Program-made: the position numbers and the translations under genes
Assembly (NCBI GenBank): GCA_965149945.1
Contig: CBCTTQ010000016.1
Span: 1-48,588, forward strand
Direction of reading: 5' to 3'
Source of the DNA: JAHZFN01 sp965149945
GTDB lineage: Bacteria > Bacillota > Dehalobacteriia > UBA4068 > UBA4997
Length of the DNA: 48,588 bases
In this document: in pieces, positions 25,001 through 32,258 of the stretch
Position numbering within the stretch: position 1 is the first letter of the stretch
Layout: each line of letters begins with the position of its first letter
Notes under the pieces: generated by a model
Seen by the model: only the letters and a program-made list of their open reading frames with translations
Told to the model about the DNA's origin: nothing
Database searches by the model: none

Positions 25001-27920
25001 CGGCTCCGTATCTTTCGAAAACAGACGGTATTTCCCATTGCAGCGTTGCTGTGTTTTCATTTTCCAGGCTGACCTGCAGATCGGTTACCGGCGGAACAGG
25101 CGCGGTGACATTCTCAACATTGTAACCGATCACAAGTACGTTGTCGCCCGCGACGCCCAGATTAACCGTGTTGCTGCCCAGTTCCCAGGTAAAACCGAAG
25201 GAGCGAATAACACTCTCGGGAAGGCTGTATTCGTCCATGAGATAACCGAGATCCAGATCCTGTACGGTACCGCCCGTCTCGGTTTCGCTGGAGGTGGTGG
25301 TCGTGGTGCTGGTACCCGCCATTTCTTCAAGGCTGTAGTTTACACCCGCCGTAGCCTCCACAAAGGCTCCCGAGTAGCCGAACTCCATCGAGATCTCAAA
25401 GGAGAAACCGTTGGACTGCTCAATGCTTGTGCTGGTAGCCTCGCCTGTGGTAGAGATGCTGGAGGTCTCGCCGCCGTTGTAACCCAGGCTGTATTTGTTC
25501 AGGCTGAGCTGATTTGTAAACGGCGCGCCATAACCGTAGGGATTCCCTTCCTGACCAAGATAGTCCAGGTCGATTTTTTTCATCGGGGTGTAGTCGCCGC
25601 CCGTCTCTTCGGCCTTTTCGGCCATCATGTTGTTGTATACGTCTACAAAGTCGTTGTAGTCGCTCACGGACATCTGTATATAGGATGGCTTCTGCGGGAT
25701 CGTGACGGTGATCATGTTTTTAGTGCTCCAGCCGTCCGACGAGCTCTTGTGATCCGGATCATAGATCATGTAGTTGTAGCCGATGACCGGCGTGCGGTAG
25801 AGCACGACGCTGTCGTAGGCCTTGGCCGTGAAGCTGTCGGTATAGGAGGTGGTCAGCGTCCGCTCGAAGCTCTGGGACCAGTCGCTGGCGTATCCCGCCT
25901 CCACGTCAACCGTGACAGCCAGCGCCGAAAGACTCGCGGAGCCGCCGATGCTGTAGGAACGGCTCTGGTTGGTGCCTTCGCCGAACTCATAGGACTGGGT
26001 GAAGCTGTAGGTGGTGGCGCCGGCGTCGTTGCCGATGTCGATCTCGTCAAAATAGGGCGCCATCTGCAAAACCGCCGCTACCTGCGGGTCAGCGTAGGCG
26101 TAGGAAGAACTGGAGAATTTGGCCATGACGCCGTCATCGTCCCGGTCCACAGCGGTGATATCCAGAATGGTACGCTTACCGTAATCGCCGCCGGTGTTGT
26201 TGATGATGCGAGGGCCGCATACATCCCAGAAGTTCGAGGTGGAACCGCCGTCTTCCGGATAGCTTGCCCCGCCGATCATACCGATTTTGTACCAGTAGTC
26301 ATCCTCACTACCCTCTCTCATGCCGAGGACATAGATGATCTGCTCATAGCCGTAGTCGTTGCCGTCGAAATTACCCACGGCGGCGGAGGGGATGAAATGG
26401 TAATCGATCGATTCCAGGCCGGCATCTTCTTCGCCGGAATTAAACACACCTGCCGTATGAACCAGCGCGGCGCCCGCGGTCATGTCGAAAAGGCTGCCGC
26501 CCACAAAGACATGCTCCGCCCGTCCGGGTCCGTTGATGGCGACCGTTTCCACCATCATGGGCGAGCGGTGGTGCCCGCCGCCCGTTTTGTTTTTGATCCA
26601 CTCGTTGGCGGCGACTTCGTTAAAGGTGGTCTGAGAAGTGCCCGCTTCCGGGGTGGCGAGTTTTCCGTCCGCGCCTGCTTTCAGCCGCATCAAGATCCAC
26701 TTCGCGTTGTCGATGCCATAGGCGTTTTGAGTGTCGTCGTTATGGGAGTTTTTCGTAATGGTATTTTTGGTGCCGGCAACGATGATTTCATCGCCGCCGT
26801 CCCCGTCCACGTCGCCGGCGGCAATACCGGGCGCCACAACGCTGGTGAACAGGCTTCCGTTGCTGTTCGTCCCGGCTGATTTCGCAAGCTGTACAAAGCC
26901 GGAGTTTGTGTTATTGAATATGTTGTCCGAATCCCAGCTGGAGCCGTAGGCCACGTTCAGCCAAGGGGTGTAGTAGCCGTAGTTGAGGTTGTGGTAATCC
27001 TTATCGCCTCTATTGGGTATGTCAGCGTTATTTACACCGTTTAAATAGGAGACCACGGCAAGGTCATCGATTCCATCGCCGTTAAAATCTCCTGTGGCGA
27101 GGTCGCAGCCCAGCTTGTTTTCCCTTTCGGCATCGGCCGCCATGTTTTGGCCGTAACTTTCGGTCACGTATTGCTGGTGGAGCAGGGTCTGATCGGCCGT
27201 GCTCGATATCGTCAGGTATCCGCTGATCTGCATGTCTATCTGATGGAGTCCATAGGTCTGGTTATCGTTCGCGATATAAATGATCAGGCTGTCGCAGCCG
27301 TCCCCGTCGTAATCCCCGGCGGTGATAGCCAGCAGATTGCCCGCGAACCAGTTATGGGGCGTGTGCCCCTCAAACACACTGTTTGCTGCGCCGTCAGCGT
27401 GCACATAGGTGTACGCCACTACATCACCGGTGGAGGAATCAACCACTTTGATCTGGAACTCATAGGAAGTGTGGTCATAGCCGATATAGGCGGCGTGGTC
27501 GTTCCGTCCTGTGCCGAAGGGGTCAAAGGCAACGCTTTCCACATAGGAAAGCTTGCCGAAAGATGTGTAGTCGCCGGAGGAGTTGAAGTTCCCGGCCGCG
27601 TCATCTATATCCAGCGCGCTCGAGTTATTGGTTTGCCCTTTCCATTTGTCAAACCAGCGCATCTTATGCCAGTTGCCGTTGTCCTTGGTCATATAGAGCA
27701 TCAGTTCGCTTTCGGCGTTCATAAGAAACGGTCTGGTACCTCCGTTGTAAGGGTCATTCGCGGTCATTTCGGCGTAATTGTCGGGTTCCTTCCCGTCCAG
27801 CCCCAACAGACTGTCAAATCGGTCGTCCTCCGCCGCGGAAGCCGTCAGCGCTGGCATAATCGTGAAGACCGCCAAAAGGCACAGCGTCAATGTCAGCAGT
27901 CGTTTTTTTAGCAGTTTCAT
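22077..27920 (-). CDS. Giant SLH-domain surface protein with beta-propeller and repeat domains
   Basis: 1947 residues. The ATG at 27920 follows AGGAGGAGAAAC; the ATG at 27938 lies before the ribosome binding site. Residues 1-30 are a signal peptide ending TASAA. Residues about 150-600 hold FG-GAP/VCBS-type blades with calcium loops (DYDGDGCDS, DFNGDGIDD, DVDGDGGDE), suggesting a propeller. Residues about 638-930 contain two Ser/Thr-rich alternating stretches (QSFERTLTTSYTDSFTAKAY; FSFEISMEFGYSGAF) that resemble the stem of aerolysin/ETX-type pore formers, a weak analogy. A fibronectin type III domain (about 938-1043), InlB-like beta repeats including three 80-residue copies (about 1413-1646), a Pro-rich linker and three SLH domains (1767-1947; TSRAM, TREEF, TRAQA) follow. 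It is secreted and wall-anchored. Base composition is patchy. Long open frames on the other strand are shadows. Confidence 0.9.
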   Translation of the reverse strand: MKLLKKRLLTLTLCLLAVFTIMPALTASAAEDDRFDSLLGLDGKEPDNYAEMTANDPYNGGTRPFLMNAESELMLYMTKDNGNWHKMRWFDKWKGQTNNSSALDIDDAAGNFNSSGDYTSFGKLSYVESVAFDPFGTGRNDHAAYIGYDHTSYEFQIKVVDSSTGDVVAYTYVHADGAANSVFEGHTPHNWFAGNLLAITAGDYDGDGCDSLIIYIANDNQTYGLHQIDMQISGYLTISSTADQTLLHQQYVTESYGQNMAADAERENKLGCDLATGDFNGDGIDDLAVVSYLNGVNNADIPNRGDKDYHNLNYGYYTPWLNVAYGSSWDSDNIFNNTNSGFVQLAKSAGTNSNGSLFTSVVAPGIAAGDVDGDGGDEIIVAGTKNTITKNSHNDDTQNAYGIDNAKWILMRLKAGADGKLATPEAGTSQTTFNEVAANEWIKNKTGGGHHRSPMMVETVAINGPGRAEHVFVGGSLFDMTAGAALVHTAGVFNSGEEDAGLESIDYHFIPSAAVGNFDGNDYGYEQIIYVLGMREGSEDDYWYKIGMIGGASYPEDGGSTSNFWDVCGPRIINNTGGDYGKRTILDITAVDRDDDGVMAKFSSSSYAYADPQVAAVLQMAPYFDEIDIGNDAGATTYSFTQSYEFGEGTNQSRSYSIGGSASLSALAVTVDVEAGYASDWSQSFERTLTTSYTDSFTAKAYDSVVLYRTPVIGYNYMIYDPDHKSSSDGWSTKNMITVTIPQKPSYIQMSVSDYNDFVDVYNNMMAEKAEETGGDYTPMKKIDLDYLGQEGNPYGYGAPFTNQLSLNKYSLGYNGGETSSISTTGEATSTSIEQSNGFSFEISMEFGYSGAFVEATAGVNYSLEEMAGTSTTTTTSSETETGGTVQDLDLGYLMDEYSLPESVIRSFGFTWELGSNTVNLGVAGDNVLVIGYNVENVTAPVPPVTDLQVSLENENTATLQWEIPSVFERYGAVYYNVYEKGENGTYTKINEEPIEYGLGFDAEYTLNNLDSNTEYTYVVTSLNYDQKLESVWSNEAVFTTPKANMPLTFNYNEDQATIKVTHLGNVEIESGESVPEDTIVYVETAALDGYTITGVTLTQGEDEPQDITLTDGKFNFIIREPSTITVTTEKVVEESTVSYQDQYTDADGTVIGTVSAQTESGNAFGTAGAKVYGPVTFTAQPAEGYALKEWKVTTATGENVITAAGNTWIFYPYETSHKITAVFVSEDDPAVSRTITVNAPTDGGSIEITDAAGNLLTPDENNQIQVPRGTELTITAVPDNQYYTFLGWTDDFTEYKKQTSVTLLMPEDGLTIGAQFRADLLYQVTFGSESVDNGDGSVTASVDGTSINSGDEFAPGTQVDFAAEANDGSRVLKWAVTEGTITTFVPVEDGYTQELKLEDEYTLESLKAKSHVDAYFKTIEKFDLTIPAAIENGTITITRDGQKVTPGADAIEFGDVLTITATPDWNYKLESLKVNGKDFTSGDTITVYEDIEISATFYEFTRDLIIDPLENGAVTVTKADGTEVKAGTDAIALDDVLTITATPDWNYKLESLKVNGKDFTSGDTITVQGDIEISATFYEFTRDLIIAPLENGTVTVTKADGTEVKAGTDAIALDDVLTITATPNQRYFLDSLKVNGEYFTSGDTITVTDNISIEAIFKARSQSGGPTDPTPDEDYPAEIPENIPGGSITVNPDPAEEGETITLTPTPEDGQTLDSVTVTGPDGEEIPLKDNSDGTFSYTQPAGSVVIEATFTCDRSENCPSRGFSDLKSGAWYHDAIDYAVKHGLMNGTGTETFEPEATTSRAMIATILWRLADEPTAAEGNSFTDVAEGTWYTEAVAWAAESGIVEGYGNGQFLPDGDITREEFATMLWRFAKAQGYDVSIGEDTNILSYTDAADISEWAVPAMQWACGAGIIQGDEANLLDPQGNATRAQAAAMLQRVCLNIIQ
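22981..23700 (-). repeat. Three tandem 240-nt coding repeats in the surface protein
   Basis: Near-identical units start at about 22981, 23221 and 23461 (plus coordinates), each recognisable by TCGCCGGAGGTGAA. They encode 80-residue beta repeats with LKVNGKDFTSGDTITV and ISATFYEFTRDLII. The last unit towards the C-terminus is the most diverged. Confidence 0.85.
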
Positions 27921-27952
27921 GTTTCTCCTCCTTTTCATTTCTCACTAAACCG

Positions 27953-27995
27953 CATCGTGAGGACATCCTCACGATGACGGGCCATGGCCCGTCAT
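27953..27995 (-). promoter_or_regulatory. Two adjacent perfect dyads upstream of the surface-protein gene
   Basis: CATCGTGAGGA-CA-TCCTCACGATG (27953-27976) abuts and shares bases with a 22-base perfect palindrome ATGACGGGCC-AT-GGCCCGTCAT (27974-27995). They lie 33 bases before the surface-protein start and 31 bases after the preceding small gene. Without a T-run they are not a normal terminator; an operator, RNA processing site or partial attenuator are options. Confidence 0.7.
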
Positions 27996-28026
27996 GTTTC
28001 TTATTTACTTTTGTTTTTAGTCATGT

Positions 28027-28311
28027 TCAGCCGCGGCGCTGCTTCTCATGACCGCAGACCCCCAGCAAACATTCCGGAGACTGGCGGTAATGGACGCAGG
28101 AGCCGCAGTCGATGCACCGTGTGCCGTCCGCCGTCTCGCCGTGGGCGCAGGCGTCCTCCACGGTCAACATCACTCGTTCCCCCGCGGGGGTATAGAGTGG
28201 GTTTTCCATCAGGTCTGGATATTCCTCAATGTCCATCATAGCCCGAGGATCATAGCGCAGAGGGATGTCCAGGATGATTCCTTCAATATTGTGGCGTTTT
28301 GTACGTTCCAT
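28027..28311 (-). CDS. Small Cys/His-rich protein, unknown function
   Basis: 94 residues; the ATG at 28311 has AAAGGAGGCGGC upstream, a strong site. Not recognised. The N-terminal half is acidic and lacks cysteines. The C-terminal 45 residues hold six cysteines and several histidines (DACAHG, CIDCGSCVHYR, ECLLGVCGHE), a layout that suggests a metal site, zinc or Fe-S. No signal peptide or membrane segment. It is the first gene of a unit whose second gene is the giant SLH protein. Confidence 0.7.
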   Translation of the reverse strand: MERTKRHNIEGIILDIPLRYDPRAMMDIEEYPDLMENPLYTPAGERVMLTVEDACAHGETADGTRCIDCGSCVHYRQSPECLLGVCGHEKQRRG

Positions 28312-28361
28312 GCCGCCTCCTTTCTTTTCTGCCGGGAATTGTCAGAATTCTCTACACCATT

Positions 28362-28440
28362 ACTTTAACATAAGAAAGCGGATTTGCAATCACCCGTTTG
28401 AGGGGTCAAAATGGGTAATGGGCAGTGGCGGGATAATGGG
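28362..28440 (-). promoter_or_regulatory. Promoter of the small Cys/His gene with upstream direct repeats
   Basis: Minus strand: -35 TTGCAA (28384-28389), 16 bases, -10 TAAAGT (28362-28367). Upstream of the -35 are three direct copies of CCCATT (plus AATGGG at 28410-28415, 28417-28422, 28435-28440), in the place expected for an activator site. The LuxR-type regulator encoded just upstream is the natural candidate. Confidence 0.45.
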
Positions 28441-28451
28441 AATGAAAAATA

Positions 28452-28497
28452 GAAAGAAAAAAATTACCGGAAAAGATATGTCTTTTCCGGTAATTTT
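28452..28497 (-). terminator. Terminator of the LuxR-type regulator gene
   Basis: 17-bp perfect stem 28460-28476 with 28481-28497 (core ACCGGAAAAGA), loop of 4, T-rich tail on the minus strand. It separates the regulator gene from the small gene downstream. Confidence 0.9.
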
Positions 28498-28510
28498 ATA
28501 GGATGCTGTT

Positions 28511-29692
28511 TTACAACAGCATGAACTGTTTCAGATCTTGGCGGCGGTTGATATGGAGCTTTTCCAGCGAGGTAGAGATATAACGCTTTACAGTGTTTGG
28601 GGAGATGCCCATGTGTTGGGCGATCTCTTGATTGGTCCAGCCACGGGCCGCCAGCATGGATGCCGCGAACTCTGTGGTGGTCAGACCGTCTGCCACATCA
28701 TGACCTGTTTCTGGATTGTGAACTCTGCGCCAACCCGCAGAGAAGCGATAGGTAATTTCGATGATGCGTTTGAAATCTTCCGGCCAGTTTGGTTTGATTA
28801 CGGCTTCCAACATACCGCCCAGCAATCCGTGATGTTCACCCAGTCCTTCGATGAGATCGTCAGGTCGAGCCAGCGCCCAGGCGGCCAGCAGGTGTTCTTT
28901 GGCCCGATCTGTCTGTTTGAGACTCATGCAGTCCATCACCGCCACAAGGTGTAGATAGATGGCGGGGATGGGGTATTGGGCGGCGCCCATGGTCAGTGCT
29001 CCTTCCACAATGCCGAAGCTGGCGGCGTATTGCCCCTGCAAGTATAAATAATGAGCATAGACATACAGAGCGAATGCCCGCAGACCGTTTGGTAACAGGG
29101 GCAGAAAGCCTTGGATATCCGGAAGTTTTTCGGGCAGAGGCAAATGGAGCAGCACCGCCGCTGTCGCCGCGATGAAAGCGGAGGCGGTCTCTGTCTCTTT
29201 AGATTTTTTATCGGTGACGAGGGCGGCGTTCAGTTCGTTTAGGGCAAAACGCGCCCGCTGGATGTGTCCTAGGGATAAATTCGCGTAAGCGTAGATCAGG
29301 CAGGCGGAAAGGCGCGCGCTGCGGTCGGGGTCGGTGAGATAGGCTTCCGCTTTATTAACCGCCGCCTCCGGCTGGCCGCTGAAATAATGGTATTCCGCCA
29401 TGGCGATGTCCCGTTGCGCGCCTTCCGCCATGGCTTCCACTGTTTCCAGGCAGTGTCCCGGCGTGAAGGCGCTGTTCATCAGGGGCATGAGGTTGTCGCC
29501 GTTTAGGAAAGGGACGGAGGGTTTGGGTTTGGTGAAGCGGGGATCTTTGGGCTTTTTCGCGTCCGCGGGGATTGCCCAGACCCGTCCGAATTTCCGCGCG
29601 CCGGGAATGCGCCCGTCAAGACAGAACTGCTGCACCATTCGCTTTGATAGCTTCCATTGATCGGCAATTTCCTGCACGGTAAGGTACTCCAT
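28511..29692 (-). CDS. Dual-HTH transcriptional regulator: excisionase-type HTH, TPR-like middle, LuxR C-terminal HTH
   Basis: 393 residues; the ATG at 29692 follows GGAGGTGTTATA. Residues 1-50 match the excisionase/MerR-like HTH_17 pattern (EYLTVQEIADQWKLSKRMVQ, then GRIPGARKFGRVWAIP). Residues about 85-310 are helical repeats (TPR-like, e.g. AEYHYFSGQPEAAVNKAEAY). The last 60 residues are a LuxR-type HTH (LAARGWTNQEIAQHMGISPN, then TVKRYISTSLEKLHI). Two DNA-binding domains at opposite ends are unusual. It lies upstream of, and on the same strand as, the small Cys protein and the SLH protein, and divergent from the thiamine operon. A role as activator of the surface module is an inference. 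Confidence 0.88.
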   Translation of the reverse strand: MEYLTVQEIADQWKLSKRMVQQFCLDGRIPGARKFGRVWAIPADAKKPKDPRFTKPKPSVPFLNGDNLMPLMNSAFTPGHCLETVEAMAEGAQRDIAMAEYHYFSGQPEAAVNKAEAYLTDPDRSARLSACLIYAYANLSLGHIQRARFALNELNAALVTDKKSKETETASAFIAATAAVLLHLPLPEKLPDIQGFLPLLPNGLRAFALYVYAHYLYLQGQYAASFGIVEGALTMGAAQYPIPAIYLHLVAVMDCMSLKQTDRAKEHLLAAWALARPDDLIEGLGEHHGLLGGMLEAVIKPNWPEDFKRIIEITYRFSAGWRRVHNPETGHDVADGLTTTEFAASMLAARGWTNQEIAQHMGISPNTVKRYISTSLEKLHINRRQDLKQFMLL

Positions 29693-29725
29693 TATAACAC
29701 CTCCGGGAAGGGATTTCTTGTTTTT

Positions 29726-29754
29726 ATTATATACGCTTGCGCGCATAGACGCAA
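29726..29754 (-). promoter_or_regulatory. Promoter of the LuxR-type regulator
   Basis: Minus strand: TTGCGT (29749-29754), 17 bases, TATAAT (29726-29731). A short dyad CTTGCG/CGCAAG (29736-29755) overlaps the -35 and could be an operator. Confidence 0.6.
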
Positions 29755-29849
29755 GGGATAAAGCCGATTCGGAAAGAAAATTTTTCAGAAAACGCCGCTC
29801 TGCCTGAGACGTTTTTCGCGGGGATCGAAGGTAAAATCTACGGCTGAGG

Positions 29850-29878
29850 TTGACAAAGGGGCGGATTTATACTAATAT
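29850..29878 (+). promoter_or_regulatory. Promoter of the thiamine operon
   Basis: TTGACA (29850-29855), 17 bases, TAATAT (29873-29878); the start site near 29885 places the riboswitch at the 5' end of the transcript. Confidence 0.8.
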
Positions 29879-29888
29879 TAAAAATAGA

Positions 29889-29966
29889 TGAGATTACAGG
29901 GGTGCTGAAAGGCTGAGATTATACCCTATAACCTGATCCGGATAATGCCGGCGTAGGAAGAAAGAG
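29889..29966 (+). promoter_or_regulatory. TPP riboswitch (THI element)
   Basis: The conserved pieces are present in order: ACAGGGGTGC, GGCTGAGATTATACCC (CTGAGA at 29913-29918), ACCTGATCCGGATAATGCCG and GCGTAGGAAG. This is the thiamine pyrophosphate aptamer, and it precedes thiM, thiE and thiD. Confidence 0.97.
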
Positions 29967-29984
29967 ATGGTTTGGTATACCATG

Positions 29985-30018
29985 CGAAAGTTGCCCGTCG
30001 GTGACTTTCGTTTTTTTT
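29985..30018 (+). terminator. Riboswitch expression platform terminator
   Basis: CGAAAGTTGCC (29985-29995) pairs with GGTGACTTTCG (30000-30010), including two G-U pairs, followed by eight Ts. It lies 19 bases after the aptamer, so termination at high TPP is the expected mode of control. Confidence 0.88.
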
Positions 30019-30127
30019 GTGGTTGCCACGATTCCCGCGAGGGGCGGGGCTTCGCCGCCCGGGCATAGTGATTCCGATGAGATGACTGGAAAATAAAGAA
30101 ACGGAGCAAGGAATAAGGAGGAAGAAA

Positions 30128-30955
30128 ATGTTTGATTTCGCGACGATGATGAACAATGTAAAAAGAGTGAATCCGCTGGTTCACTGCATGACCAATTATG
30201 TGACTGTTAACGACTGCGCTAACGCGGTGCTGGCCTGCGGCGGATCGCCTATTATGACCGATGAGCTGGAAGAAGTAGAAGACATTGCCGCTATCAGTAA
30301 AGCGTTGGTGATCAATATCGGTACGTTGAACAAGAGAACTATTGCTTCCATGCTGGCTGCAGGCAAAAAAGCCAATCAGGCCGGTGTGCCGGTAGTGTTG
30401 GATCCGGTGGGCGCCGGCGCTTCTCCTTTGCGTGATCGTACCTGCAAAGAATTGCTGGATACCGTAAATTTTGCTGTCATTCGCGGCAATATCTCGGAAA
30501 TCAAGGCGCTGGCGTTGGGCGCCGGCAGTACCAAAGGGGTGGATGCCGCTGCGGCGGATCGAATCGATGAAAACAACGCGGACTCTGTTATTGCGTTTAT
30601 GAAAGTGTTCTCGGAAAAAACCGGCGCGGTGATCGTGGTTTCCGGCGCGGTGGATTTGGTAGTGTCCGGAAATCGGGTGGCATTGATTCGTAATGGACAT
30701 CCCATGATGGCGGATATTACCGGCTCTGGTTGTATGCTTACCGCCGTTTTGGCTGCTTTTGTGGGCGCCAATGAGGATGCTTTTGAAGCGGTGACCACTG
30801 CCATGTGTTTGTATGGATATGCCGGTCAACTGGCGCAGAGAAAAGCCGCTGAAAAACAGGCGGGTAATGCCACATTCCGTAATTACCTGATCGATCATGT
30901 ATATTTGATGACGGCGGAAGCTTTGACAGAAGGTGCCGATTATGAACTGCGTTAA
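30128..30955 (+). CDS. thiM: Hydroxyethylthiazole kinase
   Basis: 275 residues; ATG at 30128 after AAGGAGG. Ribokinase-like fold with NPLVHCMTNYVTVNDCANA at the N-terminus, CGGSPIMTDE, VVLDPVGAGAS and the catalytic ADITGSGCMLTAVLAAF near residue 196. It phosphorylates the thiazole alcohol for thiamine salvage. First gene behind the TPP riboswitch. It overlaps thiE by 14 bases. No thiazole biosynthesis genes are seen in the window, which points to salvage. Confidence 0.97.
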   Translation: MFDFATMMNNVKRVNPLVHCMTNYVTVNDCANAVLACGGSPIMTDELEEVEDIAAISKALVINIGTLNKRTIASMLAAGKKANQAGVPVVLDPVGAGASPLRDRTCKELLDTVNFAVIRGNISEIKALALGAGSTKGVDAAAADRIDENNADSVIAFMKVFSEKTGAVIVVSGAVDLVVSGNRVALIRNGHPMMADITGSGCMLTAVLAAFVGANEDAFEAVTTAMCLYGYAGQLAQRKAAEKQAGNATFRNYLIDHVYLMTAEALTEGADYELR

Positions 30956-31595
30956 AAAAAATCTATGGGAAAGTTTGCTGCTGTACGCGGTGACCGATCG
31001 CGCTTGGTTAGGTCATCAAACTTTGACGGGGCAGGTAGAAGAAGCGCTGCGGGGCGGCGCTACCTTTTTGCAGCTGCGGGAAAAAGAATTGAACCGGGCG
31101 GATTTTCTGGAGGAGGCTCTGGCGATCAAGGCGCTTTGCGGTCGGTATGGGGTTCCCTTCGTGATCAATGACAATGTCCAAGTAGCGCTGGACTGCGACG
31201 CGGACGGTGTCCACGTGGGACAGGAAGATATGGCGGCGGCTTTGGCACGGGAAAAACTGGGAGAGGAAAAACTCTTGGGAGTGTCTGTTCAAACGGTGGA
31301 ACAGGCGGTGCGCGCGGAAAAAGACGGCGCGGATTATCTGGGCGTAGGCGCGGTGTTTGCTACTTCCACCAAACCGGACGCCGATGCCGTTTCCTTTGAC
31401 ACCTTGCGAAAAATCTGTGATTCTGTTACAATACCGGTAGTGGCTATCGGCGGTATCAACCAACAAAATTTGACGCGGCTTCGGGGCAGCGGTATTGTCG
31501 GTGTGGCGGTGGTATCGGCGATTTTTGCTCAGAAAGATATTGCGGCAGCCACTGCGCAACTGAAATCTTTAACAGAAAAAATGGTGAAGGGATAA
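30942..31595 (+). CDS. thiE: Thiamine phosphate synthase
   Basis: 217 residues from the ATG at 30942 inside the end of thiM, after AGAAGGTG. TIM barrel with LLYAVTDRAWLG, FLQLREKEL, FVINDNVQVALDCDADGVHV, HVGQEDM and LGVGAVFATSTKPDA, then VAIGGI, all typical. It joins HMP-pyrophosphate and thiazole phosphate to give thiamine phosphate. The next gene starts directly after its stop codon. Confidence 0.97.
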   Translation: MNCVKKNLWESLLLYAVTDRAWLGHQTLTGQVEEALRGGATFLQLREKELNRADFLEEALAIKALCGRYGVPFVINDNVQVALDCDADGVHVGQEDMAAALAREKLGEEKLLGVSVQTVEQAVRAEKDGADYLGVGAVFATSTKPDADAVSFDTLRKICDSVTIPVVAIGGINQQNLTRLRGSGIVGVAVVSAIFAQKDIAAATAQLKSLTEKMVKG

Positions 31596-32258
31596 ATGAA
31601 AAATATACGAGAAATTGAGGGTGCGATTTTTGATATGGACGGGACATTGATTTCTTCCATGGAAGCCTGGCGGACGGTGGGTATTCGTTATCTCCGTTCC
31701 GTCGGCAAAGAGCCGCGCCCCGGTCTTTATGAAATTTTGCATCCTATGAGTTTGGAAGAGGCTTGCGCTTATTTGCACCAGACCTATGGGACGACGGCGG
31801 ATTTCTCTGCTTTTTTGCATAGTCTCAATGAGTTGATGGATGGGTTTTATCGGGATGAGGCGCAGTTGAAGCCCGGAGCTGCCGCCATTGTGGACAGTCT
31901 GAGACAGCGGGGAGTGAAGATGTGCGTGGCGACGGCAACGGATCGTTCGTTGGCGTTGCAATGTTTAAAGCGGCTGCGGATATTGGATTGTTTTTCCGCT
32001 GTGTTTACCTGCGGCGAAGTAGGAGCGGCCAAAACCAGACCGGATATTTACTATCGGGCGCTGGATTTTCTGGGAACGCCCAAGGAACAAACATGGGTGT
32101 TTGAGGACGCGTTGTACGCTGTGAAAACAGCGACGGGCGCCGGCTTCCCGGTAGTAGGGCTGTTCGATGAGCACAGTGATGATGATCAGGGAAGTGTACG
32201 CGCTCTTTCCGATATTTATCTTCGGGATTACCGAGATTGGAGTAAATACATTGATTAA
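31596..32258 (+). CDS. HAD superfamily phosphatase
   Basis: 220 residues; starts at the base after the thiE stop. Motif I is FDMDGTLISSMEAW with the nucleophile aspartate; motif II lies in CVATATDRS, and the KTRPDIY and FEDALYAVKTA blocks carry motifs III and IV. The cap region of about 70 residues makes it subclass I (beta-phosphoglucomutase-like). Its position inside a thiamine operon suggests dephosphorylation of a thiamine intermediate or of a damaged product, but general HAD enzymes are promiscuous. It overlaps thiD by 8 bases. Confidence 0.88.
   Translation: MKNIREIEGAIFDMDGTLISSMEAWRTVGIRYLRSVGKEPRPGLYEILHPMSLEEACAYLHQTYGTTADFSAFLHSLNELMDGFYRDEAQLKPGAAAIVDSLRQRGVKMCVATATDRSLALQCLKRLRILDCFSAVFTCGEVGAAKTRPDIYYRALDFLGTPKEQTWVFEDALYAVKTATGAGFPVVGLFDEHSDDDQGSVRALSDIYLRDYRDWSKYID

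Noticed and set aside
25038..26879. 613-codon open frame on the plus strand inside the surface-protein gene
   Set aside because: It is opposite a protein with a signal peptide, propeller motifs and SLH domains; the plus frame has no ribosome binding site or known motif. Same for 22122-23804 and 23844-24857.
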